Notes under the pieces: model-generated
Databases searched by the model: none
What the model was told of the DNA's origin: nothing
The model's input: the letters and a program-made list of their open reading frames with translations, nothing else
Shown: piece by piece, positions 7,489 through 15,800 of the stretch
Numbering within the stretch: the stretch's first letter is position 1
How the letters are laid out: each line of letters begins with the position of its first letter
Made by a program: the position numbers and the translations under genes
From: a virus
Virus record (IMG/VR): IMGVR_UViG_3300004369_000075
Span: 1-32,116 of that record
Length of the DNA stretch: 32,116 bases
Strand: one strand, 5' to 3'

Positions 7489-8724
7489 ATGGAAAACCAA
7501 GAAAACGAGGCTATTGAAAATGTAGCTACAGAAACCAATGCACAGCCCGTTGAAGAAACAGGCAAGCTAAAAGTAAAACGTCCAAAACAATTTGCTCAAC
7601 AAAATACAGAAGATGACGTTATTAAAATTGATTTAAGAGAAAACAAAGAAGAAGATGCCGTTCAAGAACAAAGCACAGATGCAGGCAATGATATTGTCGA
7701 GCAACCCCAAAACGAGGGAGGTAGCGAAGAAGTGGTTGAAGAAGTACGGGACACCGAACAAAATGAAGAGCAACCCGTTCAAAATGAAGAGCAATCCGTT
7801 CTTGAAGAAATAATTGAAGAAGAAGTACAAGAGCAAACAGAACAGTTAACAGAAGATGTAGCTGAAGCAATTGCAGAGCAAAAAGAAACAGGTATTGAAC
7901 TTCCAGAAAATATTCAAAAGGTTGTAGACTTTATGAATGAAACAGGAGGTACACTTGAAGATTATGTGCGCTTAAATCAAGATTACTCTCAACTAAATGA
8001 AACTCAATTATTAAGAGAGTATTATGAAAATACAAGACCTCATCTTGATAAAGAAGAAATTGACTTCTTAATGGAAGATAGTTTTTCATATGATGAAGAT
8101 CTTGATGACGAAAGAGATATACGTAAAAAGAAAATAGCTTATAAAGAAGAGCTAGCAAAGGCTAAAAGCCATTTAGATGGGTTAAAGTCTAAATATTACG
8201 AAGAAATTAAAGCTGGATCAAGATTAAATCCTGAACAGCAAAAAGCGGTTGAATTTTTTAATCGCTATAATAAAGAAAATGCGGAAGCATCTAAAATAGC
8301 TGAAAAGCAAAAGCAAATATTTTTAAACCAAACCAATAATGTTTTTTCAAATGATTTCAAAGGTTTTGATTATCAAGTAGGAGACAAAAAATATAGGTTT
8401 AATATTAAAAATACTAGCGAGATTAAAGAAACCCAAAGTGACATTAATAATTTTGTCAAGAAGTTCTTGAACGATAAAAATGAAATGTCAGACGCCAAGG
8501 GTTATCACAAATCATTATTTACAGCTATGAATGCCGATAAAATAGCACAACACTTTTATGAGCAAGGTAAAGCCGACGCTATAAAAGAAAGTATGGCTAG
8601 AACGAAGAATGTTAATATGGACGCGAGAGGTGTGCATGAAAAAGTTACGTCTTCAAATGGCTGGACGGTTAGATCTATTGATGGGCAAGATACTTCTAAA
8701 TTAAAAATTAAACTTAGAAAATAA
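7489..8724 (+). CDS. Probable prohead scaffolding protein
   Basis: This is a 411-aa, strongly acidic protein between portal and MCP, the usual place for a scaffold. Residues ~1-135 are low-complexity and rich in Glu, Gln, Asn and Val, with a small internal duplication (EEQPVQNEEQSVLEE). Residues ~140-290 are helical and charged (for example IQKVVDFMNETGGTLEDYVR and KKKIAYKEELAKAKSHLDGL), consistent with coiled-coil rods. The C-terminus is basic, GQDTSKLKIKLRK. Scaffolds commonly bind capsid protein through a short basic C-terminal element. No protease motif is seen, so scaffold removal by a protease encoded here is not supported. The assignment rests on position and composition more than on sequence similarity. 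Confidence 0.75.
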   Translation: MENQENEAIENVATETNAQPVEETGKLKVKRPKQFAQQNTEDDVIKIDLRENKEEDAVQEQSTDAGNDIVEQPQNEGGSEEVVEEVRDTEQNEEQPVQNEEQSVLEEIIEEEVQEQTEQLTEDVAEAIAEQKETGIELPENIQKVVDFMNETGGTLEDYVRLNQDYSQLNETQLLREYYENTRPHLDKEEIDFLMEDSFSYDEDLDDERDIRKKKIAYKEELAKAKSHLDGLKSKYYEEIKAGSRLNPEQQKAVEFFNRYNKENAEASKIAEKQKQIFLNQTNNVFSNDFKGFDYQVGDKKYRFNIKNTSEIKETQSDINNFVKKFLNDKNEMSDAKGYHKSLFTAMNADKIAQHFYEQGKADAIKESMARTKNVNMDARGVHEKVTSSNGWTVRSIDGQDTSKLKIKLRK

Positions 8725-8743
8725 CAAACTAAATTAAAAAATT

Positions 8744-10264
8744 ATGCCTATAGCAATCGGTCCTAATGGACCAACAGGAGTAACCCCTAGACCAGTTAGA
8801 GAATTGGCGTGGGACAATTATTTGAATATTGATGATCTTACATTTGATCAGCAATTTTTACCAGAAGTATACGAAAAAGAAATTGAAAGATTTGGTAATC
8901 GTACAATCTCTGGATTTTTAAGAATGGTAGGAGCTGAGATGCCAATGGCTTCAGACGTAGTAACTTGGGTAGAGCAAGGGCGTTTGCATATTGCTTACAC
9001 AGATGTTTCAACAGATACAACCGCTGATAATACTATTATCACAATGTCATCTACTGATCACTTAGTATCTGCTGGTAATACAATTGTATTAGCATCTAAT
9101 GATGGACTTACAACTCAAAAGCTTTATGTAACTAGCGTTTCTGGAGCAACACTTAATGTTGTAGCCTATGGAGCTTCTGCATCTGGTGCTGTAACAATTG
9201 ACAGTGCTGGCACAGCTAACCTTAACTTATTCGTATATGGTTCTGAATATGGTAAAGGTTCTCAAACAGTCGGATCTTCAATTGAAGCTAATTCTACTTT
9301 CTTTAGTAACAAACCAATCATTTTACGTGACAAGTATTCAGTATATGGATCTAACGTTGCTCAAATTGGATGGATTGAAGTAACTACAGAAGCTGGAACA
9401 GGTGGATACTTATGGTATTTAAAATCTGAGCACGAATCTAGACTACGTTTCCAAGATTATCTTGAAATGTCTATGGTAGAAGCTGAGAAATCAACATTAG
9501 CTGACGGTATTACTGATAGACCTATTACACCTGCAGGTACTTATTCTGGAACTACAGGAGCAATTGCAGGGTCTCAAATCACAGGTACTGAAGGTTTATT
9601 TGCCGCTATCGAAAGTAGAGGTAATGTATTCACAGGTCTTGATTTAGGAAATGGAGCTTATCAAGCCCCTATATACACTCCTTCAGTACCTAACGCGTCA
9701 GCTGCTGTAGATTATGTGCAAAATAACGGTCTTGCTGAATTTGATTCAATCTTGCAAGAACTTGACAAGCAAGGAGCTATCGAGGAAAATATGCTTTTCT
9801 TAGATCGTGCTACTGCTTTAGGATTTGATAATATGCTAGCTAGTCTTAACGCTCCTTACGGAGGCGGTACTTCTTACGGTGTATTTGAAAACTCTGAAGA
9901 TATGGCTCTTAACTTAGGATTTAACGGTTTCCGTAGAGGATCTTATGATTTCTACAAAACTGACTGGAAATACTTAAACGATTCCGCTACTCGTGGACTT
10001 GTTGGAGATGTTGAAGGTGTATTAGTTCCTGCTGGAGTTTCAACAGTATACGATCAACAATTAGGATCTAATATCCAACGTCCATTCTTACACGTTCGTT
10101 ACCGAGCTTCTGAAGCTGACGACCGTAGAATGAAATCTTGGATTACTGGATCTGTTGGTGGAAACTACACTAGCGACGAAGATGCAATGAATGTACACTT
10201 CTTATCAGAGCGTGCACTTTGTGTTCAAGGAGCTAACAACTTTGTGATCTTTAAAGCATCATAA
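8744..10264 (+). CDS. Major capsid protein (HK97-fold expected)
   Basis: This 506-aa protein follows the scaffold and is the last gene before a strong terminator. It begins MPIAIGPNGPTGVTPRPVRE and continues WDNYLNIDDLTFDQQFLPEVYEKE and GNRTISGFLRMVGAEMPMAS, an N-terminal arm and spine-helix layout. Residues ~95-161 form a Thr/Ser/Gly-rich beta insert (SAGNTIVLASNDGLTTQKLY and following), which is likely an added surface domain. Aromatic beta segments GGYLWYLKSEHESRLRFQDY and the C-terminal HFLSERALCVQGANNFVIF fit the core. Codon choice differs from neighbours: CGT is frequent for Arg and GGT/GCT/CTT are common, as in highly expressed genes. It builds the icosahedral shell. HK97 fold is assumed from tailed-phage biology. 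Confidence 0.88.
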   Translation: MPIAIGPNGPTGVTPRPVRELAWDNYLNIDDLTFDQQFLPEVYEKEIERFGNRTISGFLRMVGAEMPMASDVVTWVEQGRLHIAYTDVSTDTTADNTIITMSSTDHLVSAGNTIVLASNDGLTTQKLYVTSVSGATLNVVAYGASASGAVTIDSAGTANLNLFVYGSEYGKGSQTVGSSIEANSTFFSNKPIILRDKYSVYGSNVAQIGWIEVTTEAGTGGYLWYLKSEHESRLRFQDYLEMSMVEAEKSTLADGITDRPITPAGTYSGTTGAIAGSQITGTEGLFAAIESRGNVFTGLDLGNGAYQAPIYTPSVPNASAAVDYVQNNGLAEFDSILQELDKQGAIEENMLFLDRATALGFDNMLASLNAPYGGGTSYGVFENSEDMALNLGFNGFRRGSYDFYKTDWKYLNDSATRGLVGDVEGVLVPAGVSTVYDQQLGSNIQRPFLHVRYRASEADDRRMKSWITGSVGGNYTSDEDAMNVHFLSERALCVQGANNFVIFKAS

Positions 10265-10273
10265 ATTACATAA

Positions 10274-10322
10274 GTAAGGTTTGCCCCTGATATAACTTCA
10301 GGGGTAAATTCTTACCTTTTTT
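10274..10322 (+). terminator. Strong intrinsic terminator after MCP
   Basis: The perfect core CCCCTGA (10284-10290) pairs with TCAGGGG (10298-10304) around a 7-nt loop. Pairing continues outward through G-T, TTT/AAA and GTAAG/CTTAC (10274-10278 with 10311-10315), with one bulged T. The stem is ~17 bp in total. Six T follow at 10317-10322. This is the most G+C-rich hairpin in the gaps of this region and is a textbook rho-independent terminator. Confidence 0.9.
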
Positions 10323-10346
10323 ACACTTATTTAATTATATTATATC

Positions 10347-11168
10347 ATGGCAAAAAAAGCTATAAAAGCAGAAGAAACAATTGAGGTTGCACCTCAGCCA
10401 ACTGTTGCAAAAAATGCACCAGTTCAAAAAAAACCAGAGTGGGAATATAGAGATAGACTTTATACATTAAAAAATAACAAAAAACCACTAACATACGTAA
10501 TACCTTCCAGGCATTCTGGAAAAAATCAATTACTTTGGTTTGATCAAGAAAAGGGATACCAAAGATCATTAAGATATGTTACCAATCAAGCTACTCCATT
10601 TATAGATGAACAGCAAGGAATGGTAACTTTGGGACGTATTGTATTTAAAGACGGAGCGTTAAGAGTGCCTAAAGAAGATGTAGGTCTTCAAAAGCTATTG
10701 TCTTTATATCATCCTTATAAGGATAAAATATATGAAGAATACAATCCTGTAGAAATATCTATTAATGAAACTGAACGAATAGAGCTTGAAATTGAGGCAT
10801 TGCTTATTGCAAAACAAATGGATATTAATGAAGCAGAAGCAGTATTAAGAGTTGAGCAAGGAAGTGCCGTAGATAAATTAAGTTCTTCTGAATTAAAAAG
10901 AGATCTTTTAATATTTGCTAAAAAGAAACCAGCTTTATTTATTGAGCTTGCGAATGATGACAATGTCGAATTACGTAACATCGGAATCAAGGCAACTCAA
11001 GCGGGTATTATTAAGTTGTCAAAAGACCAAAGAACCTTTACATATGGTGATGGTAATAGAAAACTTATGACAGTTCCTTTTGACGAACACCCATATTCTG
11101 CACTTGCAGCATTCTTTAAAACAGATGAAGGAATGGAAGTGCTAAAACATGTAACAAAAAAGATGTAA
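10347..11168 (+). CDS. Conserved phage protein after MCP, function unknown
   Basis: This 273-aa protein follows the MCP terminator. Residues 1-30 are an Ala/Lys/Pro-rich flexible arm. Residues ~33-120 contain EWEYRDRLYTLKNNKKPLTY, VIPSRHSGKNQLLWFDQEKG and VTLGRIVFKDGALRVPKED, a beta-rich domain I associate with a protein conserved next to the capsid gene in marine and Bacteroidota-type phages. Residues ~125-200 are helical (ISINETERIELEIEALLIAK). The C-terminal part (FTYGDGNRKLMTVPFDEHPY, then a helix) may be a second small domain. Position between MCP and connector genes suggests a head or neck component, for example a head-completion or vertex protein. Nothing in the sequence proves this. 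Confidence 0.75.
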   Translation: MAKKAIKAEETIEVAPQPTVAKNAPVQKKPEWEYRDRLYTLKNNKKPLTYVIPSRHSGKNQLLWFDQEKGYQRSLRYVTNQATPFIDEQQGMVTLGRIVFKDGALRVPKEDVGLQKLLSLYHPYKDKIYEEYNPVEISINETERIELEIEALLIAKQMDINEAEAVLRVEQGSAVDKLSSSELKRDLLIFAKKKPALFIELANDDNVELRNIGIKATQAGIIKLSKDQRTFTYGDGNRKLMTVPFDEHPYSALAAFFKTDEGMEVLKHVTKKM

Positions 11169-11172
11169 GTTA

Positions 11173-11218
11173 CCATTATAGTAGTTAGGCTGCCTTAATG
11201 GTGGCCTACTTACTATAA
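11173..11218 (+). promoter_or_regulatory. Intergenic RNA hairpin(s) without T-run
   Basis: Bases 11176-11190 pair with 11204-11218 over 15 positions with one mismatch and one G-T pair; the core is TAGGC/GCCTA. A competing pair CCATTA (11173-11178) with TAATGG (11196-11201) uses overlapping bases, so both cannot form fully. No run of T follows. It may be an RNA stability or processing element, or a weak or attenuator-like terminator. Confidence 0.5.
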
Positions 11219-11231
11219 ATATTATAAACAA

Positions 11232-11969
11232 ATGGCAGTAAACGTAGATACAGTTTATCAAAAAGTATTAGCAATACTAAACAAAGAGCAGCGTGGATAT
11301 GTTACTCCTCAAGAATTTAATTTATTTGCTAACCAAGCACAGTTAGATTTATTTGAGCAGTATTTCTATGACATCAATCAATTTGGTAGAGTACACGGTA
11401 ATGATACCGAGTATTCCGATATGCTTAATATATTAAATGAAAAAATTAATATATTTGAGACAACTGTACCCTTGACTTATGATTCAGCTGCTTTAATACC
11501 TCACTTTAATTTACCTACAAATCTATATAGATTAGGTACCATTATATATTCTAATACTACAACAGACGGCTTTGGCGTTACCACAACGGAGCAAATAGAA
11601 GCTGAAAGAGTTAATAAAAATGAAATTCTATATATTAACTCATCTCCACTAACAAGACCTATAAATACACGTCCTATATTCACATCTGACTCAAATGGAG
11701 TTAATGTTTATGGATCAACGGAATTAACTACCGCTGTTACGTGTAATTATATTAGAAGACCAGCAACCCCAAATTGGGCTTATCAAATTGTTTTTGGAGA
11801 GCCATTGTATGATGCAGCAAACTCAGTTAATTTCGAATTGCATGAATCTGATGAAACAGAGCTTGTTACAAAAATATTAGAATCAGCTGGATTGTTAATT
11901 AAAGATATTAGTTTCTATCAAGTTGGTGATAAAGAAGAAATGGAAACCGTACAACAAGAAAAACAATAA
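11232..11969 (+). CDS. Probable head-tail connector (ring) protein
   Basis: This 245-aa protein begins MAVNVDTVYQKVLAILNKEQ and RGYVTPQEFNLFANQAQLDL, a helical N-terminus conserved in many environmental Bacteroidota-type phages. This is followed by ETTVPLTYDSAALIPHFNLP and a beta-rich stretch (YRLGTIIYSNTTTDGF, VTCNYIRRPATPNWAYQIVF). It ends in helices (HESDETELVTKILESAGLLI). An N-terminal helix pair, a central beta-sheet domain and a terminal helix are the layout of short-tail adaptor or ring proteins. The next gene also looks like an adaptor and starts 3 nt downstream. The name connector is therefore from layout and order; I do not see diagnostic residues. Confidence 0.65.
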   Translation: MAVNVDTVYQKVLAILNKEQRGYVTPQEFNLFANQAQLDLFEQYFYDINQFGRVHGNDTEYSDMLNILNEKINIFETTVPLTYDSAALIPHFNLPTNLYRLGTIIYSNTTTDGFGVTTTEQIEAERVNKNEILYINSSPLTRPINTRPIFTSDSNGVNVYGSTELTTAVTCNYIRRPATPNWAYQIVFGEPLYDAANSVNFELHESDETELVTKILESAGLLIKDISFYQVGDKEEMETVQQEKQ

Positions 11970-11972
11970 TAG

Positions 11973-12884
11973 ATGAGCTTAATAACCCAAACAAACGAAC
12001 AATATTACGAGGGACCAGATGGAATTTGGAATAGCTTAGACGAGAATTACGGTGATTATCAATTTGTTTCTGTAAAAGATATTATAAATAACTTTATTAT
12101 TGCTTACGTTGGCGAGGATAAAATTATAAGCAAAATAAAAAGAACAGATATTGCATTTCACGCACAAAGAGGCGTGCAAGAACTGAGCTTTGATACTTTG
12201 CATTCTGTTAACGCTCAGGAGATTGAAATTGGGCCACAGCTTTATATGGTTTTACCTCAAGATTATGTTAACTATGTTAAGGTTACGTGGACAGACAATG
12301 GAGGAATTGAGCATGTAATATACCCTGCTAGAAAAACAAGTGATCCGCCGTCTATATTACAAGATAGCAATTACGAATATACATTTGATAATAACGGTGA
12401 AATACTTTATGCCCAAGATTCTGTAACAGCAGATAGATTTAGAACAAGCGGCCGTAGTCCAGAGGACCCAATGTCTGAGGCGGCTGCGGCTGATAAAATA
12501 TACGAACAAAACCTAGGTAGACGTTACGGTATTGATCCACAGTACGCTCAATCAAATGGAACATTTTTTATAGACCAAATTAGGGGGCTAATTAGATTTA
12601 GCTCTAATATGGTTAATAAAATTGTTACTCTTAAATATATAAGTGATGGGCTGCATGTTAAAGACGAGGATATGCGTATACATAAGTTTGCCGAAGAAGC
12701 AATGTACAAATATATTGCTCACGCTATATTAGCAACTAGAGCAAATACGCCTGAATATATGATAGCGCGTTTTAAAAGAGAAGCCGCTACAGCAAAGCGC
12801 AATGCTAAATTAAGACTTTCAAATATAAAATTAGAGGAAATCACGCAAGTATTACGTGGCAAGTCTAAGCAAATAAAACACTAA
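11973..12884 (+). CDS. Adaptor/tail tubular protein A-like connector
   Basis: This 303-aa protein starts 3 nt after the previous stop. Residues ~45-75 (KIKRTDIAFHAQRGVQELSF) form helices. LYMVLPQDYVNYVKVTWTDN (~87-106) is the hallmark (I/L)-P-x-D-Y-V-x-(Y/F)-V-x-(V/L) segment of T7 gp11-like adaptors. Later come FFIDQIRGLIRFSS (near 194) and IVTLKYISDG (near 214), and a helical end, EDMRIHKFAEEAMYKYIAHA. The same strand-helix order occurs in short-tail gatekeeper proteins that sit under the portal. Residues ~150-185 (GRSPEDPMSEAAAADKIYEQ) form a polar insertion that may be a loop. It probably joins portal and nozzle. The nozzle-like gene begins 3 nt later. Confidence 0.72.
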   Translation: MSLITQTNEQYYEGPDGIWNSLDENYGDYQFVSVKDIINNFIIAYVGEDKIISKIKRTDIAFHAQRGVQELSFDTLHSVNAQEIEIGPQLYMVLPQDYVNYVKVTWTDNGGIEHVIYPARKTSDPPSILQDSNYEYTFDNNGEILYAQDSVTADRFRTSGRSPEDPMSEAAAADKIYEQNLGRRYGIDPQYAQSNGTFFIDQIRGLIRFSSNMVNKIVTLKYISDGLHVKDEDMRIHKFAEEAMYKYIAHAILATRANTPEYMIARFKREAATAKRNAKLRLSNIKLEEITQVLRGKSKQIKH

Positions 12885-12887
12885 TAT

Positions 12888-15800
12888 ATGCCAGAATTTA
12901 TCCATAGCTTCCAGCGCGGAAGAATGAATAAAGATCTTGATGAGCGTTTAATACCAAACGGCGAATACCGTGACGCATTAAACTTAGATATTGCAAACTC
13001 AGAAGGGTCTAATGTCGGTACTTTACAAAATGTAAAAGGTAATGTTGAATTAAGAGATAAGACATCTACTGATTTATGGCAGGATAATTACATTGAAGAT
13101 TTAAGTAATCCTGTATGTATAGGCTCAATAAGACACGATATAAAAGAAACTATATATTGGTTTATTGCTTCTGACAATGCAAGTGTAATTGCAGAATATA
13201 ACCAAACAACAGGTATTATTAAACCTGTGCTTGTTGATAAAAACGGTATATTAAACTTTTCAGAACAATACTTAATTACAGGTATAAATATATTAGATAA
13301 GTTTTTATTTTGGACAGATGATCAAACTGAACCAAAAAAGATTAATATTGATAAATTTAAACGCGGTTCTGTAGACTTTGATACTCACACAAAAATTCCT
13401 ATTTGGACACCATTTAATAATGATGAAACTGTTCCTAGTTATGTCCAAGTAACTCTCCCTACAACGCAACCTGATTTTACAGAGGAAGATATAACTGTTA
13501 TTAAAAAGTCGCCATTAACGGCACCTACTTTGGATATGGCTGCATCACCTTTTGGTGAAAATATAGCCGGTACGGGTATAACGCCCGTATATGCAGAAGC
13601 GCCAGATCCCGCTGGAACAGGCACCGAAAACTTTACATATATTCCTGACACTATAAATGACCCATTAATCTATGAGTCATTGCCTACATATGGCGAATAT
13701 TTACAAAACACAGATCCCGCTTTGGGCGGCGACCCTGATTATTATGAAGATTCAAATTTACCAAACAATTGGGATGGTATTGTTGAATTTGATTTACAAA
13801 CTATATATGATCAATTTGCAAATAATGGCGGTCCTGTTTGGGAAATAGGTGACATAATAGTTCTTGAAGGAAGTGAAGTTGACGACGCTAATGAAACCTT
13901 TGAGTATCAAGTAAGAATAAAAATAACTTCAATATCAAACTTACAAATATCCGGAGAAATACAGGCTATTTCATCTAATATATTAAGATTTACAGAATCA
14001 AATGGGGACCCTAGATATATACAATGGTCAATCTTGCTTGAAGAGGAAAAACCTATGTTCGAGTACCTTTTTCCAAGATTTGCATATAGATGGAAATATA
14101 TAGATAACGAATATTCTACCTTTTCTCCGTTTTCTGATGTTGCATTTATTGGTAATGAATTTAAATACGTGTCATCAGATGGTTATAATATTGGAATGAC
14201 CAATAATATAAGGAAATTAATTATTCAAAATTTAGAATGGGGTACAGAAGAGGTTTCTGAAATTGAAATACTATATAAAGAATCTAATAATACAACTGTA
14301 TATAGCGTTGAAACAATTAAGAAAAAAGATTACTCTCCATATGAAGGTACAGAAGTATTGCCTACTGTGTTTAGAATTAATTCAGAAATAATTGGCAGCG
14401 TTATACAAGCAAATCAGCTTTTAAGGCCCTGGGATAATGTGCCTCGTTTAGCTAAGTCGCAAGAAATAATAGCAAATAGAATAGTATATGGAAATTATCT
14501 GCAAAATTATACTGTAGACAAAAATATTTCATTAACAACAAGTTATATTCCAACTCCTCATAAAAGTGAAACTTTTGAAGCACTAAATACCAGTGATGGA
14601 GATATACCTAATCCTTATTTAAGAATGCCAGAGGGTTCTTTAAAAACAATAAGAACGTATCAAGCTGGTGTAATTTTTAAGGACCAATATGGCAGGGAGA
14701 CTCCGGTTGTAACGTCTTCTAATGCTTCTATCCAAATACCTATAGAAGAGTCAGATAATGTTAATAAGTTATCTATAACGCCTGTAGGAACACCTCCGGA
14801 TTGGGCTACACATTATAAGTTTTTTGTAAAAGAAACAGCTAACGAATATTACAACTTAGCCCTTGACAGGTTTTATCCTGCTGAAGACGGAAATGTTTGG
14901 TTATCATTTCCATCATCTGAAAGAAATAAGGTTGATGAAGAAACGTATTTAATATTAAAAAAGCAACACGATAATGATGTAGCCGTAGATGATTTAAATA
15001 GATACAAAATATTAGCAATAGAAAATGAAGCTCCAGAATTTATTGCCACTTTTTCTAATAATGTAGCAAGCATGCCCGCTACAATTGTAAGTGGCTTTGA
15101 GCCTAATTTTATAACTTTGGTATTTACATCAAGCTCCGCTAATACAAGTTTTGAAAATAATTTAAACGCGGAATCTTACTTGCAAATAATTAAAGGAAGC
15201 TCTACCGATCAATATCAAATTGCATCAGGTTTTGTTCAAAATAATGGAACCTCTTTTACAGTAACATTACAAGAGCCTTTAGGTCAAGATGCAGCGTTTT
15301 TAACAGGGCAATCAGGCAGTGTTACCATAAACTTATTTTCAAAAAAAATAGAAAGAAAACCGGAGTTTGAAGGTAGATTTTTTGCTAAAATAAATAGGGA
15401 TTTTGCTTTTGATACAAATATTATAGCTTCATTTAAAGCTTTAGAGCCTCAATACGCTATTGAGCACGCATGGAACCGCTCATTTCCAGACCGCCCTGAT
15501 TCTCCAAATAAGATAACAGACGGGGGTACAACTACACATCACGAAATAGGCAATTACTTTATTGACCCAGGTGAAGATAGGCATCCAAGAGATTGCCCAG
15601 AGGGGTATAGGACGTGGGACGATAATACTGTTGGTGATCGTGTTAGTCATTTATCCTCTGCTTTTGGTAGACCCAGGACAAACGGAAGATTTATAGGAAT
15701 GTCTTTAGTTGGGGCACAACAAGGGCTTAATGACCCTGCGTGGGGTGTGCATGGTGGGTTAGGTTTTGCGCAAAATGTGGCAGCAGGATCTTTAGTCAGA

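Noticed and set aside
10320-10343. Promoter between the MCP terminator and gene 10347 (TTTACA with TATATT/TATTAT)
   Set aside because: Spacing of 10-12 nt is too short; the AT background makes such matches common.
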